DNA of 64,000 nt from Paraphysoderma sedebokerense (taxonomy: Eukaryota > Blastocladiomycota > Physodermatomycetes > Physodermatales > Physodermataceae): positions 310,001 through 374,000 of the forward strand of contig JAHLJZ010000006.1 in the NCBI GenBank assembly GCA_025602915.1, in the 5' to 3' direction. The position numbers and the translations under genes were made by a program. The notes beneath the pieces were generated by a model. That model saw only the letters and a program-made list of their open reading frames with translations, was not told the origin of the DNA and made no database searches. This document shows, in pieces, positions 52,301-63,181 of this stretch (its first letter is position 1; every line of letters begins with the position of its first letter).

Positions 52301-52556
52301 TGAGGAATCTGATATGGACAGTGATGGTGAAGCAAATGAAACAGGGACTCAAGAAAGCGGAAGTGGTTCTCAGGCAATGGGAATTCGGAAAATGGCTATG
52401 CCAAAGAGTAAAAAGTCTAGGCTGATGGATTTCGTCGGTACCGCATTTAAAGCTATCGGGTTTTCTTGGGTCGGCACCGAAGTGGACGACGAGAAAAATT
52501 TACCGGCTGTAGCTGAAAAAGCAGACTCGACAGTAGGGGATGTCGACTCCGAATAA
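49391..52556 (+). CDS. Ankyrin-repeat protein with long coiled coil and C-terminal nuclear signal
   Basis: At least five ankyrin repeats lie in the first 330 residues: RGRTPLHLAVDSKSPVVVEK, GITPIHVAVRGGSVEIIKLL, NAPIHLAVKNFNCFLALV, STPLHVACEKGYVEIAQILL with ENGADVNLLDESG, NNALHLAAQ and GGYIHIIRLLIQHDASAHAK. A long helical half follows, encoded mostly by the exon 50697-52556. It has charged coiled-coil stretches such as LSKYEKIEAQLQKNLKEEQT. Near the end are a bipartite basic signal KRLSQTKKRKRS, an acidic DEESDMDSDGEAN patch, then PKSKKSRLMDFVG. No catalytic motif is seen. I do not recognise the full-length family. The start may be the ATG at 49391 or 49484, both in frame. Nuclear location is inferred. 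Confidence 0.75.
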
Positions 52557-52985
52557 ATATAGATACAATGTCTCGTTTTTGTGTATTATAACTAAGTATT
52601 CCCTCAAATTTTGTACGCCTATGTATGTAGTTCGAATAATTTTTGAGTGATCGCGGTCACTTGAACTCCAAAAAAAGATTTTGATTCAATCTTGTGTCTC
52701 TTGATTTGCGGCGAGGTCATGGACGAGGGCACTAGTGATAAGGACAGGGCTCAACACTCATCATTATCCAAGAGGGAAATCCGTGAGTACCGAAATATCG
52801 CTCGATATTTTGAGTCTGAGGTCGACTTTGAGGGTTCCTCAAATTTCGGCTACCGTCAGATTGTCCACTCAAATTCGAGAGGGTGTGCATTCTCTCTTAC
52901 TGTGCGATTGTTTGGTTAATTATGGAATCGATACTGATTTTGTCCGTACTTAATACGTTAGAATCATTGAGCGACCCAATTTGAA
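52557..52985. promoter_or_regulatory. Upstream region of the GATA-like gene
   Basis: A 0.43 kb space lies between two plus-strand genes. Open frames at 52692-52953 in two overlapping plus frames have no similarity I know and are ignored. No specific regulatory site is recognised. Confidence 0.4.
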
Positions 52986-55934
52986 ATGGCCATACCCGCT
53001 CAGAAGACTTCGGAAGTAAGTTCTCTGATCCATTGCTTCTGTAAAAACACTTTGGGACGATTGATTATCAGAACTTTTGAGAACCACAAATAACGAGTAT
53101 ACAGCATCATATCATACTGACATTGTATCGACATTTACTTTGGCTTTATCTCAAAATATTTTTAAAACTATCCTAGGCTTAAAGCTTGTGTTCCTTTCTC
53201 CGAATTTCCTTTCGCAAACGATCCCAATTTCTGTGGATTTTCCGATTACGACTCTGACTCCGATGGACGAGAATCTGCTGACTCCATTTCATCGGCATTC
53301 TCTGATGTATCTTCTGTCGGAACTTCTGGACAGACATCCGACGATGACGGCGCTAGTGTTCGATCTAGGGCTAGCAGTGTGGCCAGTCAGAATATTGATG
53401 ACATTGAAGATGAAGCTGGCAGTTTGACGACAGAAGGTATCACGCAATTGCAAGACATTAATTCAGAACAGGGGCAAGATAATGACGATTCGTTGGCGAT
53501 CGCCGGGGAGGCTATTGAACCCTTCGAGCAGAAAGGTGATATTGAAAACTACGAGTCAGCTTCAGCAGATGTGCTTCTATCTGTGAAGAGCAGTCCCCGT
53601 AGCGTGAAGTCAGAGAGATCTGTCGTTCGAAAATCGCCATCAACTGGGTTCTCCGTGAGAGAGCCAGGCACTGAAGGTGTAACCGAGAACATGTCTGATC
53701 CTGGAGATGATGAGATTGGAAGTCCGTTGGAAGATGAAAATTATTCAAACGTTGTGCACAGTGGTGAAGTCACTCTCAAGTCATTTTACGTCGACCCGTC
53801 CTTGCCCCAGGAGAAGTTGGACCCATTTTCATCCCTGGAGGACGAAATAGAATCTCTTTATGCTGTAAACTTCGCTAAGAAGAAGATTTCAGAGAACACT
53901 GAAATGGATTTATTCCAAGGCTGTTATATCTCTGAGGAAGTTTGTTCCCAACTTCGTAAGATTTTGACTGCATCTGAGGTGTACCGAAAGTAAGTTCAAC
54001 AATGCTTTAATGAAAGCTTTAAATGGTTACAAAATTAATGTAGAAGTCTTTTTGTGCGTAGAACACATGCAGAAGAATGTGAACACATGAGATCATTCGA
54101 CCACAATTCAATAATGGAATTAGCGTCTGTGAAAACGTCGATCCCCACAAAGTAAGTTTTAATCATCATTTCCTCATCGCTCCAAAAAAAAGAATCGAAT
54201 CTAATAGCGTACTTAAATAGGGTCCTTCAGCGAGCAAAAGCCCGGTTGCAGAAACTCTACACTTTACCTCGAATCCGTCGGGATGAAGTTGCATCACAAC
54301 TCGGGATTCTGATTGATTTGTTGCAAATGAATCCGCCGATACTTATTGACTACATCGCCGACCATCATATCCCCGAGAACGAACTTAGGCTCGATTCACA
54401 AACTTTGAGCGCGGAATTTTCGAATCTGGAACGACGCCAATCACCGCAGGGAGAGGACTTAACGACTCGATTGTTGCGTCAACGGTTCTTAAGATCCGAT
54501 TATAAAAATACTGACTTTCGTAAGTTAATGGCTTATCTATGATGAATTCGTTGACACCAGCTCAATTTCAAACCGTAATCACAGGTCATCCGGCGACTAC
54601 CTCAGAATTGTGCATACTGATGAACGATTCTATTATTACTATTCCGCCTGCTCTTCTTTCGGGTTTGTTAATCACGTCGTCGTCTGTATTCTTACCCTAT
54701 GATTAAACACTGTACTATTCTTTCTTCTAGTCTTTGATGGCTCTGTTAAGCTTTTGGCCGACACGTTACAGAGGTTAAGCCTGCCAGGCAATATTCAAGG
54801 ATACGATCGTATCAAGGCCGACGAAGTCGGCGTTATAACTGTTTCAGATATTTATAGGCCGATCAATGGTAGAATGATTGTAATGGATATGAATTTTCCC
54901 ACTACTTGCTAACTTCAACTTGTCTATCAATAGATATTACGGATTTCGTCTCTCCTATGGACTACCTTCCTCCCTCTGTGACATCGCTAGTCCCGCCCGC
55001 GCCAGCCGATTTGGTCGCTCGGCTCAACAAAGATGTTCCACTCCCTCGTCACAAATTTAATGATGACATTCTTCAGTGTTACTGGTGCCTCTCTACTCAA
55101 CCGCAGTGGAGGCCTGGGCCGAAAAATGTTAGACTGTGCAATTCTTGCGGGTTACGTTATGCCAGTACTGTTAAGCGAGATTTGGAGACTGAACTACGAA
55201 ACCTTCGAAGGTTAAAAAATTGGGTAGAGGAGTTGGAGAAGAACCGGAGAGACATGGGAGCTGGACGACCGAGAACTGAAGCTCAAAAAAAGTCACTCAT
55301 GAGACGGAGGCCATGGAATGTAGTCGATAATTTGGTGACGGCCTATGCTATGTTGAACGTAGAATCTGACCAATTTCCGGCCTCGTATCCATTTTATGAC
55401 CCCAGTTTATTCCGTGTTATTCCTCGTGATTTACTTGCAGATAACAAAGATTCAACATCGTCTCGACCAGGTGCTGCTAATCTGAATGATATTACATCAG
55501 ACACTTTTTCTATCAGTTCTCCCTCTACGTTATCATCACCTTCTAGCTCTACAGCAGTCCCCGCAATGTCATCCGGTCGTCTTCCAAACGCATGCGAATG
55601 GTGTGGAACCGTGTATTCACGGACATGGAGAAAAGGGCCGACGGGAGAACGTTCGTTATGTGGAGGTTGTGGCTTAGTCTATGAAAACCGAGTTCTGAAT
55701 GCCAACGCGGACAGTAGGAAACGTAAGAGGGATAGAGACCGGCAGGGTGAAGACGAGGAGGAAGAAAACTTAGATACTGATTCTTCAGCGCTTGATGGGA
55801 CTGAGGGATCAAGTGATGAGAGCCGGAGTGAAGTTGAATCAATTGAAACCCGTTCGTCTCTTGGTAAACCGTTTCGAAAGCGATTGAAGTATCTATCGAA
55901 AGAAATCATTGACGACAGTGACGAGGACATGTAA
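52986..55934 (+). CDS. Two-finger GATA-like zinc-finger protein
   Basis: A short first exon (MAIPAQKTSE, from 52986) ends in GTAAGT and joins a Ser/Asp-rich exon (DPNFCGFSDYDSDSDGRESA; SDDDGASVRSRASSVASQ). Then come acidic, Ser-rich sequence and helical exons (LPRIRRDEVASQLGILIDLL, TRLLRQRFLRSDYKNTDF). The C-terminal exon, from about 54934, has two GATA-type fingers. The first is CYWC...CNSCGLRYAS, with only 16 residues between cysteine pairs. The second is CEWC...CGGCGLVYENR, with 18. Both have the tryptophan and the CxxCGL turn. A basic coil KRDLETELRNLRRLKNWVEE follows finger one. A basic patch RKRKRDRDRQ and an acidic tail end the protein. It is probably a DNA-binding regulator. Which GATA group it belongs to cannot be told by eye. 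Confidence 0.75.
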
Positions 55935-56419
55935 GATGTCGAGAATTGTATAAAATGTACAAAATATCATAATGATCATAATTCTAATAGTAAATTTGAG
56001 CACATTAACTTAAAGGAAATGTCCGTAGTAAAGAAGCATCATTCTTTGATATAGACATCTCTTCGGGGCCAACTGTCAAGTGCTTGTCTGGTGCTCTCAA
56101 AGGTTAAATTCCCGTTTCATTGAATAATGCTAAGTATTAATATGATGGTATATTCTACAACATATCACAGACAAAGTTAAGCAAACTTTCCGTAACCATC
56201 AGATAAATCGCTATATACAAATTAATCCAAAGCAGTCTACAAATTATACTAATCTCCAAGCCGGAATGGTGGATGTAAGTGGAAATATGATGTTCTTCCG
56301 AAAGTGAGAAGGTGAGACGAGGAAAGCAAAGCCAAAACTTTCAATACATAGTGGTATAATTAACATCAGTAAAAATATTAGTTGGCCCGAACCGCCTTGA
56401 AGGCAATCCGAATTAAGCA
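55935..56419. other. Convergent intergenic region
   Basis: AT-rich space between the GATA-like gene and SGF73, which converge. No open frame, RNA fold or repeat could be supported. Confidence 0.5.
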
Positions 56420-57965
56420 TCATCCAGCAGAAACTTTCACACTTTTCTTTGCCAACGCTTCCCTTAATGTCTCGATGCTCGAACTCATATGTCGATGTTT
56501 CACCAAACTACGAGGTTTAGTTGCAAGTGGGGTTGCCTGATAGAATTTGATCGCTTCGTACACTGCTACTGCTTCGGTATCCGGGTCCAATGTTTCTAGT
56601 TGTATCACTTGCTGCGGTGACTCTACTTTGGTATTTGCAGCTTCTTGCGCCGCCACTGGACAGAGGCAAGTTGAGAAATGGCCATGATAATAGTTCAATG
56701 CAGTCATTTCATATTGTGAGGGGTGGAGTGCACAGTCCGCGAACGGAGACGATACAATGGTTCGATGGTGACGTGAGTGGAAGCCAAAGGAGAAGAAACA
56801 GTTTTGGCATCGGCAGTTGTTGGAGAGGATACAGAAGGCACGGAAGAGTCAGATGAGGTAATTGAATTCGATCGGGATCGCGGCGGGGTATACAGAGAAG
56901 TTGGAAAAGTTGCAGAAAGAGGCGGAATCGAAAAGGAGGGTGGCCCAAAATATGGACAAAACAGAGGATACGATAATGGAGCGGAACCGGACGACGGGTA
57001 TAGAGGATGGAATGGGAGACATAGGGGATCGAGGGAAGGCAAGATAGTGTGTGAGTTATGAATAGCAGACGATTCATGAGAAGACGTAGGCGCGGATATA
57101 GTGGGGTTGCGGGTGTTTACATTCAATACTGAAATTCATTATTTGAATTGTTTATCAAATATAGAGCATAGAAGAAAATAAATGCAACGGAAGAAACAGC
57201 ACCCGCACAGACGAAAATCCAACCAGTAAAAAATCGACAATTCATAAACTTACGTCTGTCTTTCTTCTCCTGAGCCATCCGGCTTTGGTACAACTGCACC
57301 AGTATGTCATAACCTTGAGAGCGCCCTTCGACAGCTCGCTTGGCGGCAACAGAATGATTCTTACATGTGATAGCCCGCATGCATACACCCGTGCCAAGTG
57401 GCACACCGCAATGTCTATCAAGATCGAGGGGAACTTGGAGGAGGTATGAGTGTAACAGATAAGATACATTGTACCAAATTTCCACAAACCTTTCGCTTTT
57501 CCCGATTTAGATTTCTCGGGCTTTTCACTGGCTGATTTTTTCAATGGTTTGTCGCCTAGAAAATTTTGTAAGCTCACGTAAACCGTCCAAGATAGGTAAT
57601 AAGATACTACCATCTGATTGAAGCTTCCGCTTTTTCGTCTTTACTGTAGGCGCAGGATTCGATGTCGAAGGGGTGGAGTTAGCAACCGATGTGACGGCGG
57701 CCGCGTTGGAGGTCGATGATTTTGATGTGACTTTGGTTTCTTTCATTTGAATTTTCTGACAATTTTCGAGATGTTGAAGAAAACTACTTTGAAGAGTAGG
57801 GCGAGAGCAATGATTACAAGTGACAACGACAGTTTCGGTGCTTAGTGGCGCGAGTCCAAATATATTTATGTCTTTTGAATCTAATCTTGAAGAGACTGGG
57901 GAAGCGACTTCATCCTCATTAGACAATTGCAGTATCGACTGTTCCCATTCTAAGTAATTTTCCAT
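56420..57965 (-). CDS. SGF73: SAGA complex subunit Sgf73 / ataxin-7 homologue
   Basis: Sgf73/ATXN7 anchors the histone H2B deubiquitinase module to SAGA. The first exon from the ATG at 57965 reads MENYLEWEQSILQLSNEDEV and holds the N-terminal zinc finger: VTCNHCSRPTLQSSFLQHLE with NCQ (C-x2-C...H-x3-C). The SCA7 domain lies in the next exons: DLDRHCGVPLGTGVCMRAIT with CKNHSVAAKRAVEGRSQGYD and ILVQLYQSRMAQEKKDRR. The Cys/His zinc ligands of SCA7 are all there. The GTAAGT donor after KKDR joins, in phase, the Ser/Pro-rich exon (NVNTRNPTISAPTSSHESSA). The last exon has LDPDTEAVAVYEAIKFYQA and MSSSIETLREALAKKS, like the C-terminal helix of fungal Sgf73. The exon with overlapping open frames at 56704-57126 is the least certain part. 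Confidence 0.88.
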
Positions 57966-59161
57966 TATAAAGATTTTTAAAATGTCATTAGTACGACTTG
58001 GAGCGAGAAAGACATTTCATTATGAACATAATATTAAAATTTAAATAAGGGCAAGCGGTGCTTAAATCACATTGGGGATTGCATTAAATAGATACATTAA
58101 AAAATTGGACGGACAAATGAAGACATTTCCGGCCGAGCAACTGGGACAAACGATAACGGTAATGAGACAAAAACAACACACCGTCTATACCAAGACTTCC
58201 TTTCACAGACAGCCAGGAAGACATATATAGGGGGAGGCCGAAGCCGCGGAGAGTTGAGGAGATGAGTACAAGACTGAAGACGGGGAACGGGGGGAGGAAG
58301 AGCGGATGTCGGTGATGATGTGCGCTGTGGATGAGGACAATTCGCCGTGGATGAGAAGGGAGAAAGTCACCTGTTCATCATCCGGGCATCTCGCACCCGG
58401 GAGAGCGACCGCATCCGTATTCAATGATGAATCATGATTCCTACACTGTTCATCCGCCGACGACGTTGAATTCTTTTATTTCCCCAGATCTGTTGAATGT
58501 GACACATAGCACTCCGGTTTGCGTTATAATCTCCATCACATTTTCCGGTTGAACTGGTGTGCTGGCTCAATATTAGCAAATGAATTCCGCGAAATTGCAG
58601 AGAATACCGAACATAAATTCGTGTTCACTTGAAAGAGGAATGTGAATCCATATTGATACAACAAATATCTATATACCTCTATGATTTATGGTCGCTGCAA
58701 ATGAAGCAGCTCAAGCATTTCCTCTTTTGTATGCAATGTTCGATATGGAGAAGGAGTATGGTAACTTTCGGAATGCTAAAGAGCGGCGAACCATTCATAT
58801 AGAAGTGGTTTTGGCTTTTCTTCCTCAGCCGGTTATCGTTTATAATGATATCCATAATGATGTCAAGATCAATATCAAATATGTAGTCGGATAACATTAG
58901 CGGCAGAGGCGCATCCAATAAAGATAAATAGTATCTTTGTCATGTATGAATAATGTTTCTTATATTTTGCAAGCTTACGAGACTGGATCTGCTATCGCCG
59001 TGGAATGTCAGCGAGGATGCACAGATGTATGGAGAAGATTGCCCCAGCAAAAGATGTTGCCGAATGGCTGAATATACTGAGGGATGACGTGAAGACACCC
59101 AATTTCAATTCCACCAAAAACCCTATTCAATTTCCACATCGCCGTTGAATCACTTGCCAGA
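57966..59161. promoter_or_regulatory. Long divergent region between SGF73 and CSN8
   Basis: A 1.2 kb stretch has no supported protein gene. A GC-richer island at about 58200-58420 (GGGGAACGGGGGGAGGAAGA) has an open frame on the minus strand, but its residues resemble no family. Frames at 58679-58918 on both strands overlap exactly and are discounted. It probably includes both promoters. A non-coding RNA cannot be excluded. Confidence 0.4.
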
Positions 59162-60224
59162 ATGACCCCCTCTCCGCAGAATGAATCCATTCCTTCTTAT
59201 CAGCAGCAGATACATGTTCTTGTCTCTTCAGCTAAGTGGAGCGATCTCATCAAATACTGCGAGGACGCCGAGCTCGAGGTTCGTTATCACACCCGAATAC
59301 ACCTGGAACAATTGATCTGATGGTACTTACACTTTTATGCCCAAACAGACAGCTGCAAACGACATAGCCGGAAGTGTACCTCCTGAAATTGTGATTCCAT
59401 TACTTCTCGGATATTTAATAATAGACGACATGTAAGTCAGTCCGCAACTAGAGGTTTGGGCGGGTCGGTTTATTTGAGTTGTTGCATCAGTTTATCTCAG
59501 AATTCCGATATCACACTGTCGGTTTCGGTGTTATAGAGATGCAGTTTTTGAAAAGTGATTACAACTGAAAGATCTGAATTCTCAAGTTTATTTTTTAAAC
59601 GAAAGTCGTGAATACTGATAACGCTTTGTCATTTCCCTTGATCTTTATACAATTTGACACGGAACAAAAGGTCTTCGGCACGACATCTTCTTCATCAGAT
59701 TCCTCCCAATAGCCTCACCCCTGCTCATCCTGACTTTCCTTCTGTTATTGCACTCGCAAACCATCTCTTTTCGGTCTTTACGAATCCGACATTATCGCTA
59801 GTAGACTTTTATCGTCTTGCGGACTCCCATCCTTTTTCCCCTCTCCATAAACATTTAGTGAAAGCTCTCGTTGAAGCCACCAAAGAGAGAATGTACATGC
59901 TACTTTGTAAAGGATACGAGACAGTGAATGAAGAAACTGTTGCTAGTCTGCTTGGAATGGCGGAAAAGGCCACAAAACCCAAAGTGGACGAAAAAACGAA
60001 AAAAGTATTGATGGATCGGGGCTGGCAGTTGAAAGAGTTGTCAGATGGCAAATTAGTTTGGATACCATGTAAACCCGGTATGGTTGACATTTGTTTTGCT
60101 TATTTAACCTATGGCCCTAACTGTCCCTGTGTTTTCTGCTTTGCTAGTACGGTCACGTTCACAAAAAGTCAATCTGGACCAACTCTCTCAGTTAGCTGAC
60201 TTTGCTGTGGCACTGGAAATGTGA
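59162..60224 (+). CDS. CSN8: COP9 signalosome subunit 8
   Basis: CSN8 is a PCI-domain subunit of the COP9 signalosome, which removes NEDD8 from cullin ubiquitin ligases. From the ATG at 59162 the exons read SYQQQIHVLVSSAKWSDLIK with YCEDAELE, then VPPEIVIPLLLGYLIIDDM, NKRSSARHLLHQIPPNSLTP, HPFSPLHKHLVKALVEATKE, RMYMLLCKGYETVNEETVAS, RGWQLKELSDGKLVWIPCKP and, in the last exon, RSRSQKVNLDQLSQLADFAV with ALEM. The order follows human CSN8: DMNNARYLWKRIP, the [21 protein letters not shown] helix, the GWQ turn and a C-terminal LARLTDYVAFLE helix. Identity is modest. CSN8 is absent from budding yeast and often overlooked in fungi. Confidence 0.85.
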
Positions 60225-60601
60225 ACAGAATGTATTAGAATAAATCTATCAATTTCATGAGAATCTATCAGCAGTTAGTCATGTGGCGAAACTGGTTGGG
60301 CCATGTAAAATACAATTTAATGATGTTCTGACCATCATTGAATGTTGAAGACGAGTCAAAACGTTTGCTTGCCAATACAGTCACTATTGTCCATAACGAA
60401 ATATGATACATTTGCGCGCTGGCGAAATGATTCGGAGTATACTCCATAAGCTCGTCACATTGAATCTAGTGGTTTCGCCCTACAAATTCAAAAACGTGGA
60501 AATTATTGTACCAGGTAACTCAATAGCGCGCGAAATTTATTCTATCGATGATTTGCAAATCAATTTTATTAAAGTATACATTATGCACTCTACACTAAAA
60601 G
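60225..60601. other. Convergent intergenic region
   Basis: Space between CSN8 and the E3-binding-type gene, which converge. A plus-strand open frame at 60403-60666 runs antisense into the latter gene and is probably chance. No other feature is supported. Confidence 0.45.
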
Positions 60602-62680
60602 TTACTGCGCCACTCGCAAGTAATGTTGCACCCTATCCCAAAATCTTCCAACCGCAGATTCATTGACTTTATCTCTGACTATATCAATTTTCACATCGAC
60701 CACTTTTTTCATTTTACCGCTTTCTACTTCCGGCGCCACTCCAGACAAAAAGTCATATAGATCTTCGGTTTGCGATTCCTCCGCGTTACTCGAGTCTGTA
60801 TGACTTGTTAATCCCTCTTGCTCAGGGTCAACTTCTGGCTCAAAAGAGGACGAAGATCCAGTTAAATAATCGAGGAACATATTATGAGAATCAGTATCAG
60901 TGAGTTGGAAATGTGTAGTATCTCGGACTTTCTTCACTGGACCAATGATAATAGAGAATGGAGACGACGGAATCGGGGATTTGCTGATGCTATTGATAAA
61001 GCGCGTTCAGAACCACAAGCAAAAATTTTAATTGACGGTTACATTATGAAATACATACGTGACGGAGGGTGTATTTGGCGGCGAGGTCTCGGAAGAGCGA
61101 CCGCTCTGCAGCTCCTACATAAACAACAATTGAATAAAGCGTAAACTTTCGACTGACACTTTAAAATACAAACCTTCAACAAATTCGCAACATCAAGAAC
61201 AGACTTGGCCCCTAAATTCTTTATATTACTTCGTCTTAAACCGGCTGGTGAATCAAATGCGAGTGTCAACATTGAGGTATCGATTGCTTTGCAGACATCT
61301 GGAACATCTCTTAATGCTTTTGCGACGGCATGTGTAAGTATTCCATCCACTTCATGGCCCGAAGACATCATGTTAGTACATTATCCAACGCATAATAGAG
61401 TTATAAATTTTTTAATAGATACCATCAACATCCTTCCTCGACCGCAATACCTGTGAAGGAAGAGAGGAATGGTTACCACCGACACCATTTCTAAAAACCA
61501 GATATGGTCAGAAGATACTTACTTGACTCAATTCGAGTTGTTTCTGTGACACAAATTTTGATGGTGCCGACGGTTGTGGCGGAGGTACCTAACAAAAGTC
61601 CACAAAAGGTTCAGAAAATTTTCATGTCTGATTCAAGGTATAATTATTCATTTACCTCGGACATCGGCTTATGCTTCTTTGGAGGTTCGACTGGCTTCCC
61701 TTCTAAATAACTAATGATATCCCCCTTTAAGAGACGTCCCTTATGCCCAGAAGCAGGGATTTTGTCGGCCATGTCTAACAAATTGTTAGATTTAAGGAGA
61801 TGGTAGACGGCAGGCGAAAGATGACGTTGAAATGACGGTGTTGATGACGACATGTTGGAAGAAAGCTCTACTGACGGTTGAACTTAAAACAAAAGATGAG
61901 GTCAGCCCGGTTAAAAATTACTTATGACGGACTAAGAAAATTTTACCGGAAGGAGGGGACGTTGGCGGGGGTGGAGGCGTCGACGCAAGAGGTTTGCTGC
62001 TTTCTGGTTTCGGCTTTTCAGCTGACTTAGTTTGAGATTTCTGCGGAGGTGTAAATGTTGCAATGTCGTCTCCTTCCTCCATCAGATATGCGATAACAGT
62101 GTTCACTTTAACTTTTGACCCGCCTTCCTTGACCTTAGGCAACTGTTACTTTCTAAATTTACGAATTATCGACTGTACGATTTATCTTACCATAATCTTT
62201 GCCAAAATGCCTTCATCAGGGGCTTCGACTTCTATCTGCGCTTTATCAGTTTCTACTTCAAATAATACCTCTCCTGGCTCCACCTTGTCGCCTAAAATTC
62301 GAAAGAACGATCAGAATCCGTGCGCTATAATAATTCAAAGCGAAATTATATAACCTTCGCTTTTCAACCATTTCAATATGGTACCCTCTGTCATAGTTGG
62401 GGAGAGTGCAGGCTGTAAATGATCAAGATATCGTAATGTAAGAAGTCAAGCATCGAGACAGAGAAAAGCAATAAGTCGAATCATACCATCAAAAGCTCAC
62501 TCGCGGCAAATGAAGACCTAGAAAGATGTAAACCTACAAACTATATGAGAAATAATTCGCTCATGCAAGCAACCAAAGGATATATCTACCTCTTAAACTG
62601 TTGCTGAAGACGGGTGAGCAAGAGCGAGGCCGCGATACTGGCCGAATAGAGCGCAGTAGTGATGAGTGGATACGATACAT
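60602..62680 (-). CDS. PDX1: Pyruvate dehydrogenase complex E3-binding protein type (lipoyl domain protein X)
   Basis: Protein X tethers dihydrolipoamide dehydrogenase to the E2 core of mitochondrial pyruvate dehydrogenase. The start at 62678-62680 gives a mitochondrial presequence ([20 protein letters not shown]). A lipoyl domain follows: [43 protein letters not shown] with the lipoylated lysine in ETDKA, and [17 protein letters not shown]. Then a Pro/Lys/Ser-rich linker and a peripheral-subunit-binding domain: [40 protein letters not shown]. The region after it is short and weakly E2-like ([20 protein letters not shown]). I see no DHRxxDG acyltransferase motif, and it ends in acidic sequence and YLRVAQ. 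This points to E3-binding protein, not a catalytic E2. Confidence 0.82.
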
Positions 62681-63181
62681 GACGAGAAAATTGCGAAAGG
62701 CAAGGTATCCTCTTTTGCTTTCAGCAACGACCGAGGAAAAAATATGACGGAATGATAAGACGTTTATTTTCGTTGTTATCGTCGCTAATCTCCGCACATC
62801 ATTCGAGCAAAATTTTCGGCCAGTTCCAAAACAAGGGCGCACGTGCCTGAGAATCCATTTGAATGTCCCCGCGAACAATCGAGATTCCTCCAGTATTCCT
62901 CCCTCCCAAAATGCAGGACAGATCATATTATTACTGACCTACAGCCCTAGCAAAGTAAGGGATTCCATACATTTAATAATGCCATAGGATGATACCATTC
63001 AACGTTTGAGAGGGGTTCCGCGACCAAGAACAAAGAGACGTGAACGTTAATCGTTTAACGAACTGTACATTATTTATTTACAATTATTTTAGACACTAAT
63101 GTACACAATACCATAACTCTGACTAACCGATCACCTGGTCGTATATATGTACGTACATTGAAAACGCCCTACTTCGTCCCT
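62681..63181. promoter_or_regulatory. Upstream region of the PDX1-like gene
   Basis: A 0.5 kb space between two minus-strand genes. The open frame at 62561-62926 overlaps the PDX1 start and continues upstream of it in frame, but the extra residues dilute the presequence, so the inner ATG is preferred. The right half is AT-rich 3' sequence of the permease gene. Confidence 0.4.

Noticed and set aside
56704-57126. Separate overlapping genes on both strands around 56.7-57.1 kb
   Set aside because: One frame joins in phase to the Sgf73 exons on either side. The others are shadows of its Ser/Pro-rich composition.
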